A stretch of 64,000 bases of DNA. Origin: Halalkalibacter oceani. GTDB lineage: Bacteria > Bacillota > Bacilli > Bacillales > Bacillaceae_D. Shown piece after piece: positions 1 through 8,021 of the stretch. The stretch lies in contig NZ_JAMBOS010000005.1 of NCBI RefSeq assembly GCF_023715705.1, positions 62,001-126,000 of the forward strand, written 5' to 3'. The first letter of the stretch is position 1; each line of letters starts with the position of its first letter. A program made the position numbers and the translations under genes. Under the pieces are notes generated by a model. The model had not been told where the DNA came from. It made no database searches and was given only the letters and a program-made list of their open reading frames with translations.

Positions 1-762
1 ATCGCCATACCAGCTTCCTTTAATCAAATTCGCTTTTCCGACAAAAGTCGCCACAAACGGAGTAGCGGGCTGGGTATAGATTTGTTCCGGTGTACCAACC
101 TGTTCAATCCGGCCGGCGCGCATCACGACAATTTCGTCGGCCATCGCCAAGGCTTCGGCCTGGTCATGAGTCACATAGACGATTGACGTTTTCACTAACC
201 GGTGAATCGTTTGAATCTCCTGACGCAAATCCATGCGCAGCTCGGCATCAAGGCTGCTCAACGGCTCATCCATCAACAGCAGGGCCGGCTGCGGCGCCAA
301 AGCACGAGCGATCGCCACCCGCTGCTTCTGCCCGCCTGACAGCTCATTAGGCATCCGCTCTCCATACTCCTGCAAGCCGACAATCTCGAGCATTTCCTCG
401 ACTCGTTCCCTCGCTCGTTTCTTCAAATGCGCGGGAGTGAACCGGTGATGCTTTAAAGGAAACTGGATCTGCTCTTTAACCTTTAAATGCGGCCAAAGGG
501 CAAACGATTGAAAAACCATCCCGATGTTGCGCTTTTCCGGCGGAGTCACCCGCGCTGGATGGGCGACCTGCTGCCCATTCATTCTTATTTCACCTGTCGT
601 CGGCGCTTCAAATCCAGCCAACAGGCGCAGCAGCGTTGTTTTCCCGCAGCCGGATGGACCTAAGATCGCAATAAATTTCCCCTCTTCAATGGCCAAATCA
701 ATTGGCGACAAGGCGGAGACATCACCAAATTTTTTCGATACATTTGCCAAGATTGTACTCAT
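1..762 (-). CDS. ABC importer ATP-binding subunit (AfuC/FbpC type), partial
   Basis: The 3' part runs off the left edge of the window; 254 codons are visible and no stop is reached. Reading from the ATG at 762 the protein begins MSTILANVSKKFGDVSAL and shows Walker A GPSGCGKTT, the signature LSGGQKQRVAIARAL, Walker B LLLMDEPLSSLD and the switch histidine in YVTHDQ. This is the ATPase of a type I importer of the Fe3+/spermidine/hexose-phosphate class. It overlaps the permease stop by 4 bases (ATGA), so the two are translationally coupled, and it is the last visible gene of an operon running leftwards from 5980. Sequence motifs fix the class but not the transported compound; the downstream phosphatases argue for a phosphorylated solute rather than iron. 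Confidence 0.9.
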   Translation of the reverse strand, partial: MSTILANVSKKFGDVSALSPIDLAIEEGKFIAILGPSGCGKTTLLRLLAGFEAPTTGEIRMNGQQVAHPARVTPPEKRNIGMVFQSFALWPHLKVKEQIQFPLKHHRFTPAHLKKRARERVEEMLEIVGLQEYGERMPNELSGGQKQRVAIARALAPQPALLLMDEPLSSLDAELRMDLRQEIQTIHRLVKTSIVYVTHDQAEALAMADEIVVMRAGRIEQVGTPEQIYTQPATPFVATFVGKANLIKGSWYGD

Positions 763-2489
763 GCTTTTCTCACCCTTTTTTCGTAAAGCTTTTGCATTCC
801 CGCGAGCAAGCCGGTTACGACCAGCATCATCACGACAATTAAGCTTGAAAACGCCGTTGAATGTGTCGTATAGCCCGCCTGCTCAAAATTGAAGATCATC
901 AGTCCAATCGTTTCAGAGCCGCTCGACCATAAAAGAGCTGATACAGTCAGTTCGGTCAGCGTCGTCAGCACGACCAGAAAAGCTCCGCTCAACAATCCCG
1001 GCAGAAGCAGCGGAAGCATGATCGAGCGCCATTTCACAAACGTTCCGGCTCCGGCCATATGAGCCGCTTCCTCCATCGCCGGTGCAATTTGCGACATCGC
1101 CGTCATACTGCCTCTTACCTGAAGAATCATAAAACGCGTTACGTAAGCAATGAACAAAATCCAGATACTGCCGTAAATCCCCGGATTCCAGCCCGGAATT
1201 GGCTGCATCCATGCCAGAATCATCGCTAAAGCAAGGACCATGCCCGGTAATGCGTATGGTAAGCCGACCGCCAATTCGACAATTTTGCTGACGACATTTC
1301 TTTTCCGCAAGCGGTAATAAGCAATCGCCGTGCCAATGACTAAACAAATCACGCCTGTACTAACAGCAAGCTTAACACTGTTCAGCAACGCCCCGCGCAC
1401 TTTTTCATGATCAAACAGGACAAACTGATAATGCTGCAAGGTTAGATTTTCGAATGAAAACGGCAGCCCGTACGCGCGGATCAGCGACGATCCGAACATC
1501 GAAAAAAGCGGAACGATACTAATCAACAGGAGAAAGCCCCACAGCAGCACCTCCACTACCAGTCGCCAGGCCCCCAACGAAAAGCGGGGCTTATCGTCAA
1601 TTTCACTGTTCTCCCCTGTTTTCGCTTTGCGCAGCAGCAGCCATTGACCGGCCGTCGCTACTAGGGCGATGATTCCCAACAGAACTGAAAACGTCGCCGC
1701 CCGGGAAAAGGCGCTCGGGCCGAAGCCGGCGATTTCCTGATAAATTGCTGTGCTCAAGACGGTAATATTCGCCGGAATTCCGAGAAATGCCGGGATTCCG
1801 AAGTTGTCCAAATTGGCGAGAAAGGCAAGCAGTCCGCCGCTGGCCACACCGGGCAGCGCAAGCGGAAACGTCACTTTGCGAAAAACGGTCCAGCTGTTTC
1901 CTCCGGATGAACGCACCGCCCATTCCAGCTCGCGGGGAATCCGTTTTAACACGCTCATCGTCAATAGGAAAACAAGGGGATAATGCGACAATCCGAGAAC
2001 AAGAATGATGCCTGTATGGCTGTACAGATTCAACGGCTCAAGCTGTCCGGGCAATAACGCCAGCAGGCGCGCCGCCAGGCTGTTGCTGCTTAAGAACTGC
2101 GTCCAGGAAAGCGTGATGATGTACGAAGGAATGATAAACGGGAGCAGGACAAGGACGTGCAGCCACTTTTTCGCGCGAATGTCGCTGTAGGCGACAAGCC
2201 AGGCGGAAGCGACTCCCATCACTAGCGCGATGATCGTTGATCCCGCGACGACCAGGCCGGTATTCGATACTATTTTCCACGTTCTCGCTTCCTGAAAGAT
2301 CGTTGAATAGTTGGCAAAGGCGCTTCCATCCGTCACAAAGCTCAGAGCGACCAGACGGAACACCGGCCAGACAAACAGGAAGAAAATAAGACTAAGGCAG
2401 ACAATCAACCAAATGGTTTTGCGGATATCCAAAGGAAAAAAGAAGGAAGATCGAACAGACCATCTTCCTTGCACATGTTGTTCAGCCAT
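759..2489 (-). CDS. ABC importer fused permease (AfuB/FbpB type)
   Basis: A 576-residue membrane protein with about twelve hydrophobic segments, made of two binding-protein-dependent permease domains in one chain (about 25-290 and 310-570). Each half contains an EAA-type loop that docks on the ATPase, ending in LALPG near residue 210 and LLLPG near 500. The fused two-domain layout is typical of FbpB, AfuB and the 2-aminoethylphosphonate importers. It lies 17 bases after the binding protein and overlaps the ATPase by 4 bases. Start ATG at 2489 follows a plausible ribosome site. The family assignment is firm; the substrate is not readable from the permease. Confidence 0.9.
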   Translation of the reverse strand: MAEQHVQGRWSVRSSFFFPLDIRKTIWLIVCLSLIFFLFVWPVFRLVALSFVTDGSAFANYSTIFQEARTWKIVSNTGLVVAGSTIIALVMGVASAWLVAYSDIRAKKWLHVLVLLPFIIPSYIITLSWTQFLSSNSLAARLLALLPGQLEPLNLYSHTGIILVLGLSHYPLVFLLTMSVLKRIPRELEWAVRSSGGNSWTVFRKVTFPLALPGVASGGLLAFLANLDNFGIPAFLGIPANITVLSTAIYQEIAGFGPSAFSRAATFSVLLGIIALVATAGQWLLLRKAKTGENSEIDDKPRFSLGAWRLVVEVLLWGFLLLISIVPLFSMFGSSLIRAYGLPFSFENLTLQHYQFVLFDHEKVRGALLNSVKLAVSTGVICLVIGTAIAYYRLRKRNVVSKIVELAVGLPYALPGMVLALAMILAWMQPIPGWNPGIYGSIWILFIAYVTRFMILQVRGSMTAMSQIAPAMEEAAHMAGAGTFVKWRSIMLPLLLPGLLSGAFLVVLTTLTELTVSALLWSSGSETIGLMIFNFEQAGYTTHSTAFSSLIVVMMLVVTGLLAGMQKLYEKRVRKA

Positions 2490-2506
2490 AGTACACCTCT
2501 CTCGTC

Positions 2507-3559
2507 TTACTCGCCGAATATGTCGATAAACGCTTGCTTGTCTGCTTCACGTGTTTCAAGCAGTTCACGAATATCATGGGAAATGACGTTCATCTCACTA
2601 ATCGGCTTCAATCCTTCCGGAGCGTCCACTCCTTCACGGATCGGCGTATAGCCAAGTTCAGCAGCGACAAGTTGTCCTTCTTCTGACAGAACGAAATCGA
2701 CAAAGGCTTTCGCCGCCTCTTCATTTTCAGTGTTGCTCATAATGCCAATCGGTTCTGTAATAACCGGCACACCTTCTTCCGGATAAACAAGATCAACCGG
2801 AGACCCTTCCGCCTTGGCGCGGGCAACCATGAAGTCAACGACGACGCCATATGATTTTTCGCCGCTGGCGACAGCTTGCAGGACGGCGCCGTTTCCTTGC
2901 ACGACCGTCATTTCATTTTCGTGAAGTCCTTCAAAAAACGACCAGCCGAATTGATCCTGCCGGCTCAACACGCCAACATTATAGGCTGCTGCTCCTGAAT
3001 AAAGCGGACTTGGCATAATCGCCTGCCCTTTTGCTTCCTCTTCCGTCAGCACGCTCCATGAAGCCGGCAGCTCGCCGTCATTGGCTGTGTTCGCCGCCAG
3101 CACCGTCGCCATTACCTTTGTCCCCGCATACATTCCATCGGGATCAAGCAAATCAGCCGGAATAAACTCGGCTTCCGGTGATTGATACGCTAAAAGCAGA
3201 TCCTGCTCCTTCAATGTTTCAAATGTGACGGCATCAGCGACAAGAAGGACATCCGCCTGAATATCTCCCGCCTGACTTTCTGCGGCGATTTTACTCATCA
3301 CCTCTTCCGTTCCTGAGCGAAAGACGTTTACTTCGACTTCAGGATAGGCCTCATTAAATGCTGCGACAAGCGCTGTGGCATCGCTGTCCGGCTGAGACGT
3401 ATAAAACTCCAATGTCCCTGAGATGGCGCCCTCTGCCTCAGTGGCAGCCTGCGTTTCTTCAGTAGATAGGTCTTCTGTTGTCTCCGGCGTATCCGCCCCT
3501 CCACACGCTCCAAGCACTAGGATTGAAAAAGCTGCGACTGAATAAATAAAGCGTTTCAT
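2507..3559 (-). CDS. ABC importer solute-binding lipoprotein (AfuA/FbpA-like)
   Basis: A 350-residue lipoprotein: N-terminal signal with lipobox VLGACGG (Cys 19), an acidic linker rich in E and T (about 22-45), then a type 2 periplasmic-binding fold beginning SGTLEFYTSQ. The C-terminal part has a VITEPIGI segment followed by AKAFVDFVLSEEGQ. I do not see the tandem tyrosines that bind iron in FbpA, while members of this family such as AfuA bind hexose phosphates and others bind 2-aminoethylphosphonate. Its ATG overlaps the SurE stop by 4 bases. The operon partners (nucleotidase, PHP phosphoesterase, sugar-phosphate-isomerase-like barrel) favour an organophosphate ligand, which is inference. 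Confidence 0.85.
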   Translation of the reverse strand: MKRFIYSVAAFSILVLGACGGADTPETTEDLSTEETQAATEAEGAISGTLEFYTSQPDSDATALVAAFNEAYPEVEVNVFRSGTEEVMSKIAAESQAGDIQADVLLVADAVTFETLKEQDLLLAYQSPEAEFIPADLLDPDGMYAGTKVMATVLAANTANDGELPASWSVLTEEEAKGQAIMPSPLYSGAAAYNVGVLSRQDQFGWSFFEGLHENEMTVVQGNGAVLQAVASGEKSYGVVVDFMVARAKAEGSPVDLVYPEEGVPVITEPIGIMSNTENEEAAKAFVDFVLSEEGQLVAAELGYTPIREGVDAPEGLKPISEMNVISHDIRELLETREADKQAFIDIFGE

Positions 3560-4359
3560 GAGAATGTTTCCTCCTTAGAAAAGTGTAGTTTATGATTCGA
3601 GAACCATTTTTCAAATCTGCGCACATGCTTTTTTTGACTAACTTTGCCTTCTAATGGGGTAACGGTGACATAGCCTGCTTTTAATTTCGCAAAATCGCCT
3701 TCCTCTTCAAATTCAGTAAGCTGACCGATATGATCTTTCAGCCAGTAATACACCTGGCCATACGGGTCATTTAAGCCGACATATTTATAACGGCTGACCG
3801 ACAAATCCAACGGGACGACCTTAATGCCGGAGCAGGCGTGTTTTTCCAAATATGGAAGGTTAACATTAACGAAGACGCCCGGCGGAATCCGGTTGGAAAG
3901 CAAAGGTTCGATCACCTCGTAGAGCAGCCGTTTCGGCATTTGAAAGCTCGTATCTTTTGTTTGCAGCCTGTCGAGCGAAACGGCGATCGCCGGAATTTGC
4001 AACAGGGAAGCTTCCGCCGCCGCAGCCATCGTGCCGGAATAATAGACATCCCTGCCCAGGTTCGGGCCGATATTAATCCCGGATATGACCAAATCCGGCT
4101 TTTCCTTTACCAGCACTTCCACTCCGAGTTTGACACAATCGGCCGGTGTTCCGTTTACGGCCCAGGCTTTCACCCCTGCTCCAAAAAGGGTGACCGTCGT
4201 CGCTTTCAGCGGCTGACGCAATGTTATCGAATGGCTGATCGCGCTTCGTTCCTGATCTGGACATACGACATAGATATCGCCGAAATGCTGGAGCACTTCA
4301 ACCAAAGCCTCTACTCCCGGCGCAAAAATACCATCATCATTTGTGACAAGAAATTTCAA
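3556..4359 (-). CDS. surE: 5'/3'-nucleotidase SurE
   Basis: SurE family metal-dependent phosphatase acting on nucleoside monophosphates and some other phosphate monoesters. The diagnostic N-terminus FLVTNDDGIFAPG carries the metal-binding Asp pair; ISHSITLRQPL, NGTPADCV and SGINIGPNLGRD follow in the usual order. I chose the TTG at 4359: it is 8 bases after AAAGGAG, overlaps the stop of the upstream gene as TTGA, and gives 267 residues starting directly at the conserved MKFLVTNDDG. An upstream ATG at 4392 would add eleven unconserved residues. Finding SurE within an ABC importer operon is unusual, since it is more often near pcm, nlpD or tRNA-modification genes. Confidence 0.93.
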   Translation of the reverse strand: MKFLVTNDDGIFAPGVEALVEVLQHFGDIYVVCPDQERSAISHSITLRQPLKATTVTLFGAGVKAWAVNGTPADCVKLGVEVLVKEKPDLVISGINIGPNLGRDVYYSGTMAAAAEASLLQIPAIAVSLDRLQTKDTSFQMPKRLLYEVIEPLLSNRIPPGVFVNVNLPYLEKHACSGIKVVPLDLSVSRYKYVGLNDPYGQVYYWLKDHIGQLTEFEEEGDFAKLKAGYVTVTPLEGKVSQKKHVRRFEKWFSNHKLHFSKEETFS

Positions 4360-5153
4360 CTTTTCATCTCCTTTGCAGTCGGTTGTGCACATGCGTTCAA
4401 ATAACGCAAATGCTTTTGTAGAAGAATCGCTTCCGTGCTCGTATCATAGCCTTCCAAAACGACGGGATATGTCCCGCTCTGGAGATGTCCGATAAAGCGT
4501 TCGAGCAACAGTTCCCCTTCCCCGAGGGCGACATGATAGTTCGCTTTTGTTGAATCGCTAAGATGAATTTTATTAATTCGCGACATCTCGGCGAACGTAG
4601 CGAGTATATCCTTCCCGGGTGCAATATGCGCCGCATCAAACGTCGTTTGTACAGCGGATGACCGGCCATCAACTAAACGATTGATTTGCAGCGGGCTCGT
4701 GACAAACTCCTTTTTGATTTCCTCCATTAATTCCAGCGAAAGCGTGACGCCATATGTTTTGGCGGCCTCTTCTAAATAATCGAGGCTTTTCTGAAGCGCC
4801 TCCTCATGCCACGCTGTCCATTCCTCCGTCAACGTTCTTCTCCCTGGATGGACGGTGACATTCGTCGCTTCGATCGAAGCGGCAAGCGCGAACGAGCGGA
4901 CAATTTCCTCAACTGACTGGCGCCGGATTCCTTCATTTAACGAACAAATATTTAAATCCCAGCTTGCCGCATGAAAGGTGATCTCCAGGTCAAACCGCCT
5001 GGCAACGCGGCGAATATCTCTGACCCGCATCTGACTGAACCAGACTTGCTCGGCCCACAGCTCAAGCCCGCGCAGGTTATGGTTGTAAACGACCGCGCCA
5101 ATTTCCTCAATGTCCTTTCCCCATAGTAGCGTCGATGAGGCCAACAGCTTCAA
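4356..5153 (-). CDS. Sugar phosphate isomerase/epimerase-like TIM-barrel protein
   Basis: A 265-residue protein of the xylose-isomerase-like TIM-barrel (AP endonuclease 2) superfamily. Visible features are the strand LEITFHAASWDLN, the metal-site-type strand VTVHPGRR, LSLELMEE with a candidate metal Glu, TFDAAHI with Asp and His, and KIHLSDS. These match the spacing of the metal ligands in sugar isomerases, sugar phosphate epimerases and endonuclease IV. The exact substrate cannot be named. It overlaps the PHP gene by 4 bases upstream and surE by 4 bases downstream, so it belongs to the same translationally coupled operon. Confidence 0.75.
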   Translation of the reverse strand: MKLLASSTLLWGKDIEEIGAVVYNHNLRGLELWAEQVWFSQMRVRDIRRVARRFDLEITFHAASWDLNICSLNEGIRRQSVEEIVRSFALAASIEATNVTVHPGRRTLTEEWTAWHEEALQKSLDYLEEAAKTYGVTLSLELMEEIKKEFVTSPLQINRLVDGRSSAVQTTFDAAHIAPGKDILATFAEMSRINKIHLSDSTKANYHVALGEGELLLERFIGHLQSGTYPVVLEGYDTSTEAILLQKHLRYLNACAQPTAKEMKS

Positions 5154-5980
5154 CGTACTCCCTCCTTTGTTTTCACCTTTTCAAGCCAAGGCATCAGTTC
5201 TTCCTTTTGACAGGCAACCGACCCAGGAGGAAATGGGCTTCTGGAGCTATATCCGTGAAAATCACTGCCGCAGCTTTTAAACAGCCTGTAGTGATCGGCC
5301 ATGTCATTCCAATAGACGGTCGCTGCCTCATCATGCTGCGAATAATAAACTTCGATGCCATCAAGCCCCTGCTCCACCAGCGCCGCCAGCGACCATTCCC
5401 ACCGATAAATTCCAGGATGGGCTAAAAAAGCTTTTCCCCCAGCTTCATGAATAAGCGCGATCGCTTCGGCCGCCGTCAGCCCTTCTCGCTCGATAAAGGC
5501 AGGAGCCCCTTTGGTCAGCAAAGCTTGATAAGCTTGTCCAGACTTGGTGAAATAACCGCGCGCCACTAACTCATCGGCGATATGAGTACGAACGATAACA
5601 GCGTTTCCCGCTCTTTCCCGGCAATTCTCCCAATCAATCCGGTAGCCAAGCTTCTGTAATACTTGAACAATCGCTTTGCTCCACTTCATTCTCTCGCCCT
5701 GTCTCCACGATACATAATCAGCCATCCGCTGGTACGCGGGATCAAAGCCGTACCCTAAAATGTGAAGCTCTCCCTGGTCACCGTCCGTGTTGAACTCTAT
5801 CCCCGGGATCAGATCAATCCCCAGCTTCTCAGCTGTTCTTTCAGCCTTGAAATAGGCGGACACTTCGTCATGATCTGTAATAGAAAGCACGGAAACACCA
5901 AGAGAGGCAGCCTCTTCAACGAGCTTTTCCGGAGAAAGCTCCCCATCTGAATGCGTGCTGTGCATATGTAAATCGATCAT
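5150..5980 (-). CDS. PHP-domain phosphoesterase (RNase AM/YciV type)
   Basis: PHP superfamily metallophosphoesterase of the kind that hydrolyses nucleoside 3',5'-bisphosphates or 5' phosphates of short RNA. The metal motifs are all present: HMHSTHSDG at the N-terminus, SITDHDE, the Glu of GIEFNTD, FLAHPG and the terminal SDFHG. I chose the ATG at 5980 (276 residues), which begins MIDLHMHSTHSD as the family does; the longer frame to 6007 adds nine basic residues. It is the first gene of the leftward operon, ending in a 4-base overlap with the isomerase-like gene. With SurE it gives the operon two phosphatases. Confidence 0.88.
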   Translation of the reverse strand: MIDLHMHSTHSDGELSPEKLVEEAASLGVSVLSITDHDEVSAYFKAERTAEKLGIDLIPGIEFNTDGDQGELHILGYGFDPAYQRMADYVSWRQGERMKWSKAIVQVLQKLGYRIDWENCRERAGNAVIVRTHIADELVARGYFTKSGQAYQALLTKGAPAFIEREGLTAAEAIALIHEAGGKAFLAHPGIYRWEWSLAALVEQGLDGIEVYYSQHDEAATVYWNDMADHYRLFKSCGSDFHGYSSRSPFPPGSVACQKEELMPWLEKVKTKEGVR

Positions 5981-6232
5981 CTGTGGTCGCCTCGCTTTCT
6001 TATACATCCCCTACACTACAGGAAAAATTTCAACGTACTATAAAGCCCACTTATGAGATTTGTAAAAAAATCATAAAGTCAGACTGTTTTAACCTCTTGT
6101 AAAGGAAAACAACAAAATTGAAAAAGGCTGATAAGATCAAATAAAAACAAAACAGACTTAATTTTCAGATATTAAGACAGCGTAAATTTTTTACAATTCG
6201 TTAACATCAGAAATAAAAAGCTGCTTCACAAT
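5981..6232. other. AT-rich promoter region of the PHP-SurE-ABC operon
   Basis: No gene was seen here. The region is very A/T rich and must hold the promoter of the leftward operon. On the minus strand TTTACA and TTAAAA hexamers occur 11 bases apart (6098-6103 and 6087-6092), which resembles half of a PhoP box, but further hexamers in register are poor, so I do not call a Pho box. Confidence 0.4.
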
Positions 6233-6282
6233 AAAAAAAGCAATGCCACAAAAAGGTTGTTTTTACCCTTTTGAGACATTGC
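6233..6282 (-). terminator. Rho-independent terminator of thyA
   Basis: A long hairpin just beyond the thyA stop: arms 6240-6256 (GCAATGCCACAAAAAGG on the plus strand) and 6267-6282 pair with only a few mismatches, and the minus-strand transcript then runs into seven U residues (6233-6239). Confidence 0.88.
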
Positions 6283-6296
6283 AACTTTGACATCGC

Positions 6297-7241
6297 CTAT
6301 ACCGCAACATGCGCTTTAATCGCCGGATGCGGATCATAGCCAATCAGTTCAAGATCCTCCCATTCAACATCAAAAATACTTTTCAGATCAGGGTTCAGCT
6401 TCAAGGTTGGCAAAGCTCTCGGCTCCCGTCCCAGCATTGTTTGAACCTGTTCAATGTGATTGGCGTAAATATGAACATCGGCCCCGGTATAAATCAGTTC
6501 CCCCACTTCAAGATTGCATTCATGAGCGATCAAATGGGTTAACAGGGCGTAGGAAGCGATATTAAATGGTAGTCCGAGAAACACATCGTTTGATCGCATA
6601 TGAAACATGCAGCTGAGCTTCCCGTCATGAACATAAAATTGGAAAGCATAATGACAAGGGGGCAGCTGTTGATTCTTCAATTCCGAAGCGCTCCACGCGT
6701 TACATAGCAGACGCCTTGAATCGGGATTGCGCTTTATTTCATCAATAATATATTGAATCTGGTCATACACCTGACCATCTGCGCCTTCCCAGCTCCTCCA
6801 CTGCTTGCCGTACACATTTCCCAAATCACCGAACTGTTTAGCAAAGCGGTCGTCCTCCAACACACGCTGCTGATAAATCGCCAGCTGCTGCTTATACAGC
6901 TGTTCAAACTCGGAATCGTTCTGGCTTCTCAGGCCAAAGTTCGTCATATCCGGCCCGGTATAGTCTTTTGATTCCACCCACTTTTGAAAGCCCCACTCAT
7001 CCCAAATATGGTTATTTTGCTCAAGCAGATAGCGGAGATTCGTATCTCCTTTCAAAAACCAGATCAGCTCGGTCGCCACTAAGCGAAACGGAACACGTTT
7101 TGTCGTCAATAACGGAAAGCCGTCCTGGAGATTCATCCGCATTTGATAACCGAACACACTAATCGTGCCGGTGCCTGTCCGATCTTCCTTGCGCACGCCA
7201 TGCTCCAGCACATAGTTACACAGCTCTAAATATTGTTTCAT
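6297..7241 (-). CDS. thyA: Thymidylate synthase
   Basis: Converts dUMP and methylenetetrahydrofolate to dTMP and dihydrofolate. The 314-residue protein starts at [10 protein letters not shown] (phosphate-binding Arg), has the catalytic Cys in [31 protein letters not shown] for substrate contact, and the YDPHPAI tail. It contains a roughly 50-residue insertion in the small domain ([13 protein letters not shown] to [12 protein letters not shown]), as in the Lactobacillus casei enzyme and unlike the 264-residue E. coli form. It stands alone, with its own terminator; no dihydrofolate reductase gene follows, which differs from the common thyA-dfrA pair. Confidence 0.97.
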   Translation of the reverse strand: MKQYLELCNYVLEHGVRKEDRTGTGTISVFGYQMRMNLQDGFPLLTTKRVPFRLVATELIWFLKGDTNLRYLLEQNNHIWDEWGFQKWVESKDYTGPDMTNFGLRSQNDSEFEQLYKQQLAIYQQRVLEDDRFAKQFGDLGNVYGKQWRSWEGADGQVYDQIQYIIDEIKRNPDSRRLLCNAWSASELKNQQLPPCHYAFQFYVHDGKLSCMFHMRSNDVFLGLPFNIASYALLTHLIAHECNLEVGELIYTGADVHIYANHIEQVQTMLGREPRALPTLKLNPDLKSIFDVEWEDLELIGYDPHPAIKAHVAV

Positions 7242-7642
7242 TTTACTCTGTCCCTTCTATTCATCAATCTATTACAGCCCGCTCACTTGGCCTTAAATCA
7301 GTCACCGGCTTTATAAAGAAAAACGTCAGGCGTCTTTTCTTTGAAACAGCTGCGGAGCGGTTACCACTCTATAGGCTTGTCTCTTCTTTCGTTTACATGA
7401 TTGAAGCCTGCATCACACCCAGCGCTCCCACTCAATCCATTTTTTTAAAGAGCTGCCTTCAAAGAAGCTGCTGAAAAAGTACGATTTTCATTTTTTTTTA
7501 GCAGCTTTTTCGTAATGAGCGTAGCCGTTGCCTGATTTTGAAAGCCTTGCTACGAGTGAGTTTCTCGAAGCAAGGCGCGCAACACGCGGAGCCATTACTC
7601 TTCTTCGAGTCACGAAAAGGGTTGAAGGCAAGCCTGCCTGCT
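7242..7642. other. Gene-free stretch between yunC and thyA carrying a dispersed repeat
   Basis: About 400 bases without a credible gene. It must contain the thyA promoter close to 7260-7400. The left two thirds of the stretch near 7465-7604 is a dispersed repeat listed separately. Short open frames here have no family likeness. Confidence 0.5.
7465..7604 (-). repeat. Dispersed intergenic repeat, copy A
   Basis: About 140 bases that match 62902-63035 in the opposite orientation with only scattered substitutions and small indels. One end is a strong imperfect hairpin (AAGCTGCTGAAAAAGTACG with its partner TTAGCAGCTTTTTCG), and the rest includes the shared block CGTAATGAGCGTAGCCGTTG and GCGGAGCCATTACTCTTCTT. 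It has no coding capacity; its inverted orientation relative to copy B and the third hairpin-only copy suggest a small non-autonomous or REP-like element. Confidence 0.8.
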
Positions 7643-7948
7643 TTATCCCTTCATCCGCAAAAGAGCATCCTTGCCGCGCATTCCCGGCGTAATTCCAAGC
7701 TCCTCGGCGGCGAGCGTCACTGATTCCAATGGAGCATCAAGCAGCTGCTCGATTGTTCTCACTCCAACTGCACGGGCAGCCACGATTTTACGTTCTTTCA
7801 GCTTTTCATTTAACAAGGCGACGTCCAATGCTCCGCACATTATATAGCCTGTATCATTCATGACTGCCATGAAATTCGTTTTCGGCAGCTTCAGGGTCAC
7901 AGCGATAAAAGTTTGCTCCTCAATTTGAATTGGGTTCATTTCAATCAA
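7643..7948 (-). CDS. yunC: YunC-like DUF1805 protein
   Basis: A 101-residue cytoplasmic protein of unknown function with the DUF1805 core: KLPKTNFMAVMNDTGYIMCGALDVALLNEK is characteristic, followed by AARAVGVRTIEQLLDAPLESVT. I prefer the TTG at 7948, 8 bases after GGAG, which gives the length of B. subtilis YunC; an ATG at 7939 (three residues shorter) and one at 7978 are alternatives. It is followed upstream by yunD as in B. subtilis. Confidence 0.85.
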   Translation of the reverse strand: MIEMNPIQIEEQTFIAVTLKLPKTNFMAVMNDTGYIMCGALDVALLNEKLKERKIVAARAVGVRTIEQLLDAPLESVTLAAEELGITPGMRGKDALLRMKG

Positions 7949-8021
7949 CTGTCCCACTCCCCATCTGGTCATTGTCATTATATAAGCAGTATATGACCAT
8001 GGCCGAAAAAGGTGAGCGGTT

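Noticed and set aside
2507-3559. Iron-binding FbpA as the identity of the lipoprotein
   Set aside because: The iron-binding tyrosine pair was not seen and operon partners are phosphatases; family left as AfuA/FbpA-like.
6087-6103. Possible PhoP box before the PHP-SurE operon
   Set aside because: Only two of four expected hexamers are convincing; the rest do not hold the 11-base register.
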